From Acinetobacter sp. NIPH 298 (GTDB lineage: Bacteria; Pseudomonadota; Gammaproteobacteria; Pseudomonadales; Moraxellaceae): 64,000 bases of DNA. Below the pieces are notes generated by a model, which was not told the DNA's origin, searched no databases, and saw nothing but the letters and a program-made list of their open reading frames with translations. Of the stretch, positions 27,645 to 37,025 are shown in pieces (position 1 is the first letter of the stretch; each line of letters begins with the position of its first letter). Location: the NCBI RefSeq assembly GCF_000369505.1, contig NZ_KB850054.1, positions 434,001-498,000 of the forward strand. The letters are read 5' to 3'. The position numbers were made by a program, and so were the translations under genes.

Positions 27645-28697
27645 ATGAAAGATAAGCCGACATTAACCTATCAATTGCCGACACAATCTTGCTTGAGCCA
27701 CACTTGGGAGAAACCTCCATTTCCACACGAGGCTTCTGAGCATTCTGGTATTGATCGTTTTTATAATCTAGAAAGACCTTTAACATCGTTGGGTCGTAAA
27801 GCTTTATTTAAATGGCTTGCGACGCGTAAGTCTTTTACATGGCGTGTTGATCCTGCGCAAGAATTGAATCTGCGTAATCAGATGTTGGAATTGCCACAAA
27901 ACCGTCCGCATGCAGATCTCAATGATTGGCAAATGTGGTTTATTGGTCATGCGACTGTTTTGATTCAAATTGGCCCTTATAATTTTTTGACTGATCCTGT
28001 TTGGTGTGAATATGCCAGCCCAAGACAAGGGCGAGGGCCGCAACGTGTGTGTACCGCAGGCATAGCTTTAGAGCATTTGCCAACTATTCATGGGGTTTTG
28101 CTGAGTCATAATCATTATGATCACATGGACTTAGCAACTCTGGATTGGTTACATCAGAAGTTTGAAATGCCAATTTATACAGGTTTGGGCAATGGCTATT
28201 ACATGCCGAAACACTTTCATGTCATTGAAATGGATTGGTGGCAGGAAATCCCGTTTCATGATGAATTAAAGATCGCTTATACCCCTGCGCAGCATGCTTC
28301 TGGACGAGGATTTAGAGATCAAAATCGGGCGTTATGGGGTGGCTTTTCACTTTTAGCTAAAACGGGGCATTGTTTCTTTGCGGGTGACTCGGGCTATGGG
28401 GGACACTTCAAACAAATTCATGAACGTTATGGTGATGCAAGGGTTGCATTATTGCCTATTGGTGCATATGAACCGCGTAAATTGATGCATTATGTGCATA
28501 TGAATCCACAGGATGCATTCCACGCTCATTTAGATCTCCATGCCCACCGTTCTTTGGCGATTCATTATCGAACTTTTCAGTTGACGGATGAAGACCGTGA
28601 TACGCCAGAACATGAATTGATGCATGCAATGAAATCATCTTCAAGATTGATTAGTCCTTTTTATTGTATTCGTGAAGGGCATTTTATACGGGTGTAA
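27645..28697 (+). CDS. MBL-fold metallo-hydrolase (NAPE-PLD/RomA-like)
   Basis: A 350-residue metallo-beta-lactamase fold protein. The metal motif is H155-x-H157-x-D159-H160 (LLSHNHYDHMD). Upstream is MWFIGHATVLIQIG and NFLTDPVWCEYASPRQGRG, downstream TPAQHASGRG, LLAKTGHCFFAGDSGYG and PIGAYEPR, the order seen in N-acyl-phosphatidylethanolamine phospholipase D-like proteins. There is no signal peptide. The substrate in bacteria is generally unproven. It is a single gene with its own terminator. Confidence 0.87.
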   Translation: MKDKPTLTYQLPTQSCLSHTWEKPPFPHEASEHSGIDRFYNLERPLTSLGRKALFKWLATRKSFTWRVDPAQELNLRNQMLELPQNRPHADLNDWQMWFIGHATVLIQIGPYNFLTDPVWCEYASPRQGRGPQRVCTAGIALEHLPTIHGVLLSHNHYDHMDLATLDWLHQKFEMPIYTGLGNGYYMPKHFHVIEMDWWQEIPFHDELKIAYTPAQHASGRGFRDQNRALWGGFSLLAKTGHCFFAGDSGYGGHFKQIHERYGDARVALLPIGAYEPRKLMHYVHMNPQDAFHAHLDLHAHRSLAIHYRTFQLTDEDRDTPEHELMHAMKSSSRLISPFYCIREGHFIRV

Positions 28698-28720
28698 CTT
28701 TAAGATTTATCGATCTGATT

Positions 28721-28747
28721 CCATGATGAAAAATTCATGGTTTTTTT
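28721..28747 (+). terminator. Terminator after the MBL-fold gene
   Basis: ccatga (28721-28726) / tcatgg (28735-28740), 8-base A-rich loop, then seven T residues. Confidence 0.8.
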
Positions 28748-28950
28748 ATGCCTAGAGTTTTATTAATGGGCGCTATGAATTTTAAATTTTGGTCAAAAAT
28801 AGTTTTTTGCATCTTAATGGGGCGTCTTGGGGTTTTATTATGGTATGTATTTTTTTAATATTTGGTTAAAAGTATATTTATGTGATGAGTTGTATTTTGG
28901 CATGTTTAATGCATTTATGATTTTAATGAATGGTATATCTTGGAATTGTG

Positions 28951-29289
28951 ATGCATAAATTACGATGGGAGTTATTTTATATAGCTGGAATATCGATCCT
29001 ACTCGCTGCATGTAGCTCTGACCCAATTATAGGGGTTTTAAATGATGCTGAAGGTGTCCCTAGAAAAGAAAAAGATAGAACAGTAAATTGGTATAAAACG
29101 AAACCAGAATTAAGTGAAAACATAAAACAAGCTTGTGATCGTAATACCTCAAAGTATTTTCAAAGAGATGACTGTATAAATGCCAAAAGTGCCTTGAATC
29201 TTATGCTTGTCGAATCAAATACAGATCTAAGTAATAATTTGAGGCTGAATGAGGATCGCAAGTACTTAAAAAAACTATCAGATCAATAA
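28951..29289 (+). CDS. EexN-like small lipoprotein upstream of the RHS gene
   Basis: A 112-residue lipoprotein. A short basic N-terminus, hydrophobic core and lipobox LLAAC (Cys about residue 22) mark lipidation. The mature part reads TVNWYKTKPELSENIKQACDRN and then DDCINAKSA: a YY/W-x5-P-E-L, Cys, Cys-INAK pattern typical of EexN-family lipoproteins, named after entry-exclusion proteins of conjugative plasmids. Small periplasmic relatives occur in many chromosomes. ATG 28951 is preferred to a start seven codons earlier. It precedes the RHS gene by 54 bases in the same direction and may be co-transcribed. A role in protection from, or handling of, the RHS product is speculation. Confidence 0.65.
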   Translation: MHKLRWELFYIAGISILLAACSSDPIIGVLNDAEGVPRKEKDRTVNWYKTKPELSENIKQACDRNTSKYFQRDDCINAKSALNLMLVESNTDLSNNLRLNEDRKYLKKLSDQ

Positions 29290-29343
29290 TATAAATAAAT
29301 TGAATAATTTCCGTCTTGGATTTGAGATGAAAGAGAAAATACT

Positions 29344-32300
29344 ATGCTAAATATCTTTGAGTCAAAAATTTTTAAATTAAAATCGTTGAATTTCCTATAT
29401 ACAATTTTACTGATTTTAATTTGCTGCTATCAACATAGTTTTGCTGATATGTATACGGTTGACAAAGAGTCAGTTGTCTCATATGACCCGAACGTTAAAT
29501 CATGTACAGCAGGTTATAATCTCCTCTCAGGTCAAATTAATTACAGAAAAAGCCTGATTTCAGGCGCTCTTCCATATAGTCTCTCGTATCGTAAAGCAAC
29601 TAGACATCAAACTATAGATCAGGAAAATGCAATTGGTGCAGATTCGTGGTCAGATAACTATGATGGTTTTGTGAATGTATATTACGGCACGTATAGAACA
29701 GCCAGAAATAATTTGATTCCTGTGACGAACTATGTGATTAAATTGCCGAATGATCGTCATCGCTATTATTTTAAAAATGCCCCAACGAATTTTGTAGATT
29801 ATGGTTTTCCTGAACCTTGGGTGCAAGAGAAAAATCGTGCTTTATATCGGCTCTATACTTCATCTGAACCGACCGCATCAAGTTTACCAGGTGATGGGAC
29901 ATCTGGTGGTTATGCTTCTGAAAATTTTGGAGAGATTAGATTTACAATTGAGTCTAATTCAATGACGGTGATTCGTGCGGGTGTTATATACAGCGCAACA
30001 GTATCGAAGTCAGTGAATAATGAACTTATGTTTAGGTTTAATAAAATTACTTATCCTGATGGGCGTGTCGTAAACCTGAGCTATGATAGTAATCTCAATT
30101 TAACAATCGTGACAGACAATAAAAATAACAGATTAAATTTGACTCGTAATGGATCTTTGGTTTCATCTGTTTCATATACCAGTGGTGTACAAGCTGATAC
30201 CCAACAGTATGATTTAACTTATTCTTCTGTTATGGCAGGTTCAACAAATTATACACAATTGATTCAGGTCAAGAATGTAAAAAATGGTCAAGAAGAAAAT
30301 TATACCTATAGCTCAGCTCTATCATTATCTCACTATGAAGCGGCACTGAACAATAATGTTGTGAATCCAGAAATGGTTGCTCAACGTCCTGTTTTACAAA
30401 CTGTTGTAGATAACCTGAGTCAAGTGAGACAAACCTGGCAAGTTGAATATCCGAGTACAACTATTACTACAAGTGGAAGTTTCAAATATATTTCGACAGT
30501 GAAAATTATTTTGCGATCTTACTTAGGGGGAAGTGTAGGGAGTACTGCAGCGGATACGACGACAACTTATGAAGACACTTATAATAGCAGCAGAATTTCA
30601 ATGATTTTCTCTCCAAATGGGAGCCAGTTAGCAAGTACTATTATCAATACAGCACATCCTGACTCTGTAAAGACTAATATAGACGTGTCTGGTTTTCCAT
30701 GTTTGACAACTGGTGATAATCGACCAATTAAATCCATAGTTTATGCACCTGCGGATATTCATCCCACACAGATAACCGATCAAAATGGTAATACGACTAC
30801 TTATGCTTTTGATGCCTTGAATCGTATTTTAGAAGTGGTTGAGGCATCGGGGACAAGTATTAGTCGCAAGACAACATATGTATATGGCGTCTTGTCTAAT
30901 GGAGCAACTAACTTATTTAATATACCTACCATGATTCGGACAGCAAGTACCACAACAACCAACGTGATCAATAATAAAGGGCAAATTGTTAAACAAAGCC
31001 TATCTTCTAATCAAATAGGAAGTACAACGAAAGTTACAACTTATACTTATTACTCAGATACATCGAAGCCAAATAATGGCTTGCTCAGTAGTGAAGATGG
31101 CCCTCGGTCAGGTACAGTCGATAAAATGGATTTTAGTTATGACAATTATGGTAATTTGGCAACAGTTTCAAGCATTGTAAATGGTGTAACAAGAACTGAG
31201 CAATATATTGGGTATAACTCGTTTGGGCAGCCTGAACGAATTGTTTACCCAAATGGTATGGTTGAAAAATACGACTACAATCTCGATGGTAGCTTGAGTA
31301 GAGTTGTTCTAGGAAGTGGTTCCACTACAGGAACCATCACAGGTAAAACTGTTTCGTATGATTATGATGCACTCGGGCAACTAACAAGCACTGTAAATGA
31401 GGATGGTGAAAAGACAAGTTTTTATTACGATAATTTAGGTCGGAGTATTAAAAAAATTTATTCTGATGGAAGTGTTAATACAAAAAGCTATTTTAATAAT
31501 AACATTATCAGCTCTGATGAGTTAAAAGATAGTTCAGCAACTATAGTTTATAAAGGGCTATATCAAACGCTTGATTTAAATGGGCGAATTGCTAAGGTTC
31601 AGATTGGAATAGATTCGACATCAAACTGGAAAAACCTGATCTATGATGCAAATGGTAATTTGATTCAAACGACAACCGCACAAGGAATCACTGAAAGTTG
31701 GGCGTATGATGCATTGAATAGAGGCATTAGCTATACTGATGGTACAGGTAATACAGCTACTAAAACTTACGATGCCCTAGATAATACGATGACAGTTTTG
31801 GATGCTCTGAGTTCAGGGACAAACTCATATAGCTATCGTAATGGTAATGTGCTGACGCAAGAGACGAATAGTGATTATGGTACAAAAAGCTACACGTATA
31901 ATGAAGCTGATCAATTGACTCAGAGCTTATATGGTAGTCGTAAATGTGGTTTTTCGAATATTGATGAAATAGGACGAAATAGAAATATTCAGTGCCAAAA
32001 TAGTAGCTCCAGCACACCAGATATGCTTAGTTATGATGACACTTATACATTTGACTCAAGTCGTTATGGTCGACTGGATAAGATTGTTTCCAATAAGATT
32101 TATGGTGTAAATAGTAATTACGCATATGATCTTTATGATCGTGTGATTAGTAAGACCCAATCTAATAAAGCTTTAACTGCTTTTGGGGCAAGCAGTAACA
32201 CTTTATCGACTGCATATACATGGAGTATGGGTAATAAGCTCACAGGTTTGACATTACCTTCAGGACGTAAACTTACCTACAACTATGACATGATATTAAA

Positions 32301-33996
32301 AGGTCAAATCACAGGTTTGACTTTAGATGGTGCTGCTATACTTAGCAATATAGGTTATGACGCTAGCGGTCAAATGACTGGATGGACATGGGGCAGTAAT
32401 GCCGGAAGTTATACATGGACATATCACACGGCGAAAAATGGTATTGTTAAGCAAATTTTAAATAAGAATAGTGGTGGAGTAACTACCTATAGTTTGAATT
32501 ATGGATTTGACAGAGATGGAAGAATTACTAGTGTTAGTCGAAATAATAACTTGAATGATGGTTTTAGCTACGATCAGCAAGGGCGTTTGCTCACAGAAAG
32601 TCGAAGTAATGGTACGAGTCCTATTTATGCAATTAACTATGACTATGATAAAAATGGTAATCGTTTAAGTTTAAGAGCTACTGGCAATCACTTACAGCCC
32701 TCTGCAACTGTAGATTATGCCTATACCGGTAACAAACTCACCTCGCTGAAAAAAAATGGTATGGCTCAGTCAATTAATTACACTGAAAATGCAGAGTTAT
32801 ATATTGGTTCAGTCGTGCCGAGTTATGATTATGCTGGGCGTCGTCGAGGTGAGGGTACATCTACAACCATTAACCGTTATATGAGTTATAACGCTAACAA
32901 TGAGCGAACACTAACGAGTCTTGCAAATGCAAGGATAAATTCAGCCATTCAATTCGTTTATGATGAAAAAAGCCGTTTACTTGGTGAATACACTGCGTCA
33001 GGTGCCCCAGTCGTAGAATATATTTGGTTAGGCGATAAACCTATTGCTGCGGTTTATGGCAGCGGAGTAAATACCAAGATTTACTATATTGTCACAGATG
33101 CTCAAAATACTCCTAGACGTTTAGTTGATAGTTCAACCCAAGCCATCGTATGGGGTTGGGACTCAACAGCCTTTGGTTTAGGGCAACCACAAGGAAATAT
33201 TGTATTTAACTTGCGTTTTTCTGGACAGTATTATGATGCTACTATTGGTCAATTTTACAATCATAATCGCTATTACAATCCTGAACTCGGCAGATATATG
33301 GAGCCTGACCCAATTGGGTTAGAGGGTGGTCTAAATCCATATGCTTATGCAGGAAGTAATCCTGTTATGAATGTTGACCCGAGTGGGTTAATATTTAGAC
33401 CATCAGAAACAGTTGTGTCAGATTCAGGAAGTAATGATTATTATGTGATTCGTGCTTGGGAAGATAGTGTTGGTTCCATGCCGATATATCGAGACTGGTC
33501 ATTATCATTAGATAGAGTGGCATCTGATCAAATAGAGCAAATGAATACAGTGAATTTATGGGCTGGTACTAGACAAACAGGAGTTACTTTATCCGTTAAT
33601 TTAGCTCTCGGATTGGGTGTTGGTGGAAATATAAGTTTTGGTATAGCAAGTGATGATTCTGGTAATTTTTCTTTTTATGGTGGAGCTGGTTCAGGTGCAG
33701 TAACTGGCACATCAGGGGCATCTATAGCTGTAAATAACAATTTTTCAAATGCTAAAAGTGTACAAGATTTAAGTGGGTGGGGGTACAGTACATCAATTGG
33801 AGGCGGTTTGGGGCCTCATGCTACCATTGATTATTTCACTGGTAAATCTAGTCATGGAACTGTATTTGGTGGTGGTGCAAGTATTGGAGCGGGGGTCGGA
33901 GTGGGAGCATCAATCAATAGGGGCTATACATATATTTCCCCATCTATAAACATAAATAAACCTGCAATCTCTAACTCTCCTGGGAGAAGAAAATGA
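29344..33996 (+). CDS. Sec-exported RHS/YD-repeat protein with variable C-terminal domain (candidate polymorphic toxin)
   Basis: A 1550-residue protein. Residues 1-34 look like a signal peptide (hydrophobic FLYTILLILICC, cleavage near SFA-DMY). The bulk is made of YD repeats (e.g. YDALGQLTS, YDNLGRSIKK, YDANGNLIQT, YDALNRGIS), forming the cocoon-like shell of RHS proteins. The RHS core ends with RYYNPELGRYMEPDPIGLEG, then NPVMNVDPSGL at about residue 1350. After this break comes a 200-residue unrelated tail rich in Gly, Ser and Ala (GLGVGGNISFG, YGGAGSGAVTG, GGGASIGAGVGVGA), the usual place of a toxin domain. I recognise no nuclease or other toxin motif in it. There is no PAAR domain and no VgrG gene nearby. 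The stop overlaps the next gene by 4 bases. Confidence 0.85.
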   Translation: MLNIFESKIFKLKSLNFLYTILLILICCYQHSFADMYTVDKESVVSYDPNVKSCTAGYNLLSGQINYRKSLISGALPYSLSYRKATRHQTIDQENAIGADSWSDNYDGFVNVYYGTYRTARNNLIPVTNYVIKLPNDRHRYYFKNAPTNFVDYGFPEPWVQEKNRALYRLYTSSEPTASSLPGDGTSGGYASENFGEIRFTIESNSMTVIRAGVIYSATVSKSVNNELMFRFNKITYPDGRVVNLSYDSNLNLTIVTDNKNNRLNLTRNGSLVSSVSYTSGVQADTQQYDLTYSSVMAGSTNYTQLIQVKNVKNGQEENYTYSSALSLSHYEAALNNNVVNPEMVAQRPVLQTVVDNLSQVRQTWQVEYPSTTITTSGSFKYISTVKIILRSYLGGSVGSTAADTTTTYEDTYNSSRISMIFSPNGSQLASTIINTAHPDSVKTNIDVSGFPCLTTGDNRPIKSIVYAPADIHPTQITDQNGNTTTYAFDALNRILEVVEASGTSISRKTTYVYGVLSNGATNLFNIPTMIRTASTTTTNVINNKGQIVKQSLSSNQIGSTTKVTTYTYYSDTSKPNNGLLSSEDGPRSGTVDKMDFSYDNYGNLATVSSIVNGVTRTEQYIGYNSFGQPERIVYPNGMVEKYDYNLDGSLSRVVLGSGSTTGTITGKTVSYDYDALGQLTSTVNEDGEKTSFYYDNLGRSIKKIYSDGSVNTKSYFNNNIISSDELKDSSATIVYKGLYQTLDLNGRIAKVQIGIDSTSNWKNLIYDANGNLIQTTTAQGITESWAYDALNRGISYTDGTGNTATKTYDALDNTMTVLDALSSGTNSYSYRNGNVLTQETNSDYGTKSYTYNEADQLTQSLYGSRKCGFSNIDEIGRNRNIQCQNSSSSTPDMLSYDDTYTFDSSRYGRLDKIVSNKIYGVNSNYAYDLYDRVISKTQSNKALTAFGASSNTLSTAYTWSMGNKLTGLTLPSGRKLTYNYDMILKGQITGLTLDGAAILSNIGYDASGQMTGWTWGSNAGSYTWTYHTAKNGIVKQILNKNSGGVTTYSLNYGFDRDGRITSVSRNNNLNDGFSYDQQGRLLTESRSNGTSPIYAINYDYDKNGNRLSLRATGNHLQPSATVDYAYTGNKLTSLKKNGMAQSINYTENAELYIGSVVPSYDYAGRRRGEGTSTTINRYMSYNANNERTLTSLANARINSAIQFVYDEKSRLLGEYTASGAPVVEYIWLGDKPIAAVYGSGVNTKIYYIVTDAQNTPRRLVDSSTQAIVWGWDSTAFGLGQPQGNIVFNLRFSGQYYDATIGQFYNHNRYYNPELGRYMEPDPIGLEGGLNPYAYAGSNPVMNVDPSGLIFRPSETVVSDSGSNDYYVIRAWEDSVGSMPIYRDWSLSLDRVASDQIEQMNTVNLWAGTRQTGVTLSVNLALGLGVGGNISFGIASDDSGNFSFYGGAGSGAVTGTSGASIAVNNNFSNAKSVQDLSGWGYSTSIGGGLGPHATIDYFTGKSSHGTVFGGGASIGAGVGVGASINRGYTYISPSININKPAISNSPGRRK

Positions 33997-34292
33997 TCAA
34001 GAAAAATTTTTTATGGACTGGTATAGTAAGTTTTTTGATATTTTTAAACTTATTAATAAGTTTATCATATTTGACAACGTCATATAGAGAGACCAGTTTA
34101 AAGAATCCAAGTGATTTGCATTCTGTTCCATTGAATGATCATGGAGATATTGTTTATATTACGGAAAGGCAAAATAGAAATATTAATATTATATTTATAT
34201 TTATATTTATATTTTTTGTTTTAGGAGTTTTCTGTGTTTGTAAAGCAGGGATTCCTTTTAACTCAAGAGTTGGATTAGATATTAAGAAATAA
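33993..34292 (+). CDS. Two-helix membrane protein coupled to the RHS gene (candidate immunity protein)
   Basis: A 99-residue protein with two membrane helices: about residues 7-30 (FLWTGIVSFLIFLNLLISLSY) read here in part, and about 64-86 (IIFIFIFIFFVLGVFCVC). Between them is a polar loop of some 35 residues, probably periplasmic. The ATG overlaps the RHS stop (ATGA), so both proteins are made together, the standard arrangement of toxin and immunity genes. I do not recognise the family. If it is an immunity protein, an inner-membrane location suggests that the toxin acts on or in the membrane or periplasm. A simple accessory membrane protein is the alternative. Confidence 0.6.
   Translation: MIKKNFLWTGIVSFLIFLNLLISLSYLTTSYRETSLKNPSDLHSVPLNDHGDIVYITERQNRNINIIFIFIFIFFVLGVFCVCKAGIPFNSRVGLDIKK
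34191..34214 (+). repeat. Four tandem ATATTT units inside the membrane-partner gene
   Basis: ATATTT repeated four times, directly followed by more T residues. It encodes alternating Ile-Phe in the second membrane helix. Gain or loss of a 6-base unit would change helix length without shifting the frame; slippage in the T-run at 34212-34217 would shift it. Confidence 0.7.
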
Positions 34293-34329
34293 TAATTGAT
34301 ATTTTCTTAATTTTTTTGATACTTGAGAC

Positions 34330-34345
34330 GGCTTTGTTGCACAAA
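34330..34345. repeat. Left terminal inverted repeat of the IS
   Basis: ggctttgttgcacaaa; matches the complement of 35353-35368 at 15 of 16 positions. Confidence 0.88.
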
Positions 34346-34380
34346 GATTTAAAAATAGAACTACTCTAAGCGACTCAAAT

Positions 34381-35314
34381 CTAAGTGACAACTTCGGTAT
34401 GAGGCCGACCTAATTCAGTAAATTTATTGAGTACTGCTACACGTGGGTGAATCTCGTTCACTTGGCTTTGAAAATTCCTAGCATTGAGTTTATCTCCTAA
34501 TAATTTGATGCAATGCTTCTTGGTTTCTACCAAAATTCGGAGGTGATACCCAGACCATTTTTTCCAAATAGTTCTTCCTAGGTGCTTGACCGTTTTCAGT
34601 AATTCATTTCTCTCTAAAGATCTCAGCTTCCTACCTTTCCAACGCTTCGCATTTTTTCTCGGCGGAATCACCGCATGCGCTTGTCGATCTGCAATGACCT
34701 GAGGGCATCGTTTTGTGTCATAGGCTCCATCTGTATACACTGAATCTATACGCTCCTCCAGTGGAATTTGATCAAGTAAAATCATCAAGTACCTGTGAAT
34801 CACTGACATTGTTCGTCGTGAGCTGAACTGCACGTATTTGCAGGGTTTTGGCATCTATACCGATGTGGAGTTTACGCCATTGGCGACGATATTCAGGCTG
34901 GTGTTTCTTCCTTTTCCATTCACCTTCACCTAAAAACTTCAAGCCAGTAGAGTCCACAAGCAGGTAAAGTTCATCACTATTTTTGTGATAGCTAATTGCA
35001 ATATCAATATGCTTTTGTCTTCTACACAGCGTGGAATAATCTGGTGCCGTCCAATCTAATCCACAGAGTTTAATGAGGCTTTGAACAAAGCCTGTGGTCA
35101 TTCGTAAAGTTAAAGGAAATAGGACTTTGATCATTAAGCAACACTGGATGGCTGCGTCAGAATAAGTTTGACTTCGACCTTGTTTACCATTTGCTTGCGC
35201 ATACCACTGAGTCTTGGGATCAAACCAAATGGTGAGGTTTCCACGATTGATCAAAGCTCGGTTGTAAGAAGACCAATTCGTTGTACGATATATTTTGGAA
35301 GCAGGCTTATTCAT
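34381..35314 (-). pseudogene. IS5-family transposase, frameshifted
   Basis: The 5' part (35314 down to 34772, 180 residues) starts MNKPASKIYRTTNWSSYN and reads through DSTGLKFLGEGEWKRKKH and WRKLHIGIDAKTLQI, with the first catalytic Asp. It stops after SQVLDDFT. The remainder (VYTDGAYDTKRCPQVIADR with the second Asp, then IPPRKNAKRWK) continues in another frame from about 34800 to 34381. Removing one base from the four-base run at 34778-34781 restores DDLLDQIPLEERI, which is the expected family sequence. A single-base insertion is the simplest cause. A programmed +1 shift is possible but not typical of this group. Confidence 0.85.
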
Positions 35315-35352
35315 CTAGGAATTATATTGCTGAATAAGCCCTGAGAGATAGG

Positions 35353-35368
35353 TTTGTGAAACAAAGCC
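35353..35368. repeat. Right terminal inverted repeat of the IS
   Basis: tttgtgaaacaaagcc, partner of the left end at 34330-34345; this is the transposase 5' end of the element. Confidence 0.88.
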
Positions 35369-35443
35369 CCTTTTACCTGAAAAGAGACAAAGGTAGTGTC
35401 CTAGAGTCGTCAAAATGAAACCTCAGAAATATCCAAGAAAATA

Positions 35444-35467
35444 CCAGTCAATTTCTTAACTGACTGG
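35444..35467 (-). terminator. Probable katA terminator
   Basis: ccagtca (35444-35450) / tgactgg (35461-35467), 10-base loop; on the minus strand it is followed by tattttcttgg. The T-run is short, so moderate support only. Confidence 0.55.
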
Positions 35468-35504
35468 CATTAATTCGAGGATGGCTTTTTTTGTACTTCA
35501 AAAA

Positions 35505-37025
35505 TTAAAGAAAGCTTGGTAAATGTCTCGCTGGATCGGTTGCACGTGCGGCTTGAGCATCGGCCACCGTTAAACCTAATGCTTGTGCGACGCCTTCACC
35601 ATAAGCGGGATGACATGCATAGCAGTTACGAATATGGCGATATTTAATAAAGTCTAGTGCATCACCCATCGCGCCTGCGGTATTGTTAAACAATGCCTGT
35701 TGTTGCTCAGGTGTCATCAGTTCAAACAGCGCACGAGGTTGGCTAAAGTAGTCATTATCGTCTTCACGGAAATCCCAAAAATCAGCATCGCCATTGATTT
35801 TCAATGGTGGCTCTTTGTACTGCGCTTGCTCTTGCCATTGACCAAAACTATTTGGTTCGTAGTGTGGTAAAGCACCGTAATTAGCATCGGTACGCCCTTG
35901 ACCATCACGGTGATTACTGTGAACAGGGCAGCGCGCCGCGTTGACTGGAATTTGTTGATAATTCACACCTAAACGATAACGTTGGGCATCAGCATAGTTG
36001 AATAGACGTGCTTGCAGCATTTTGTCTGGTGAAACGCTAATGCCAGGAACGAGGTTGCTCGGTGCAAAGGCGGATTGTTCAACATCCAAGAAAAAGTTTT
36101 CTGAATTACGATTTAACTCAAACTCCCCAACTTCGATTAGTGGGTAGTCACCATGAGGCCAAACTTTGGTTAAATCAAATGGATGGTAGGGAACTTTTTC
36201 AGCATCTTGTTCAGGCATGATTTGTACACACAACGTCCATTTTGGATAGTCTCCACGTTCTATCGCATCAAATAAATCACGTTGATGGCTTTCACGATCT
36301 TGACCAACCAATTCACCTGCTTCTGCATCAGTGAGGTTTTTGATGCCTTGTTGTGTTCTAAAGTGGAATTTTACCCAGTAACGCTCATTGGCTGCGTTAA
36401 TAAAACTATAGGTGTGGCTACTAAAGCCATGCATATGACGATAGCTGGCAGGAATTCCTCGGTCTGACATTACGATGGTCACTTGATGCAGTGCTTCTGG
36501 CAGTAAAGTCCAAAAATCCCAGTTATTGGTTGCGCTACGAAGATTGGTTTTAGGGTCGCGTTTCACTGCTTTATTTAAATCTGGGAATTTACGTGGGTCA
36601 CGTAAAAAGAACACAGGTGTGTTATTCCCGACCATATCCCAGTTGCCTTCTTCAGTATAAAACTTAAGGGCAAAACCGCGAATATCACGTTCAGCATCAG
36701 CGGCACCACGCTCACCAGCAACGGTGGTAAAACGGGCGAACATTTCAGTTTTTTTACCGATTTCACTAAAAATTTTAGCGCGAGTGTATTGGGTAATATC
36801 GTGGGTGACTGTAAATGTACCAAATGCACCTGAACCTTTGGCATGCATACGACGCTCAGGAATCACTTCACGCACAAAATTGGCAAGTTTTTCATTTAGC
36901 CACAAATCTTGGGCAAGGAGTGGTCCTCGCGCGCCCGCAGTTAAACTATTTTGGTTGTCAACGACGGGCGCACCAAAGTCTGTTGTAAGTTGGCTATAAG
37001 GACATTTTTTGTCATCTTGGCTCAT
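35505..37025 (-). CDS. katA: Monofunctional heme catalase
   Basis: A 506-residue clade-3-type catalase that splits hydrogen peroxide in the cytoplasm. The catalytic His61 lies in [15 protein letters not shown], Asn134 in [18 protein letters not shown], and the heme-ligating Tyr in [35 protein letters not shown] is the typical NADPH/heme region. The length is that of small-subunit catalases. It stands alone, with the IS on its 3' side and a 545-base non-coding region on its 5' side. No OxyR-type site could be fixed by eye. Confidence 0.95.
   Translation of the reverse strand: MSQDDKKCPYSQLTTDFGAPVVDNQNSLTAGARGPLLAQDLWLNEKLANFVREVIPERRMHAKGSGAFGTFTVTHDITQYTRAKIFSEIGKKTEMFARFTTVAGERGAADAERDIRGFALKFYTEEGNWDMVGNNTPVFFLRDPRKFPDLNKAVKRDPKTNLRSATNNWDFWTLLPEALHQVTIVMSDRGIPASYRHMHGFSSHTYSFINAANERYWVKFHFRTQQGIKNLTDAEAGELVGQDRESHQRDLFDAIERGDYPKWTLCVQIMPEQDAEKVPYHPFDLTKVWPHGDYPLIEVGEFELNRNSENFFLDVEQSAFAPSNLVPGISVSPDKMLQARLFNYADAQRYRLGVNYQQIPVNAARCPVHSNHRDGQGRTDANYGALPHYEPNSFGQWQEQAQYKEPPLKINGDADFWDFREDDNDYFSQPRALFELMTPEQQQALFNNTAGAMGDALDFIKYRHIRNCYACHPAYGEGVAQALGLTVADAQAARATDPARHLPSFL

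Larger units (their letters stand above)
34330..35368 (-). mobile_element. IS5-family insertion sequence, 1039 bp
   Basis: Bounded by 16-bp terminal inverted repeats with one mismatch: ggctttgttgcacaaa at the left and its near-complement tttgtgaaacaaagcc at the right. The length and the GGCTTTGTTGC ends match the IS903-like group of IS5 elements common in Acinetobacter. It carries one transposase gene on the minus strand, broken by a frameshift. The flanking bases (acttgagac at left, ccttttacc at right) are not a direct repeat, so no target duplication is visible. The element therefore may have taken part in a deletion or other rearrangement next to the RHS cassette. The exact ISfinder name cannot be given by eye. 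Confidence 0.9.

Noticed and set aside
30000..33000. CRISPR-like repetition within the RHS gene
   Set aside because: The repeats are degenerate YD-repeat codons in an open frame, not spaced identical direct repeats.
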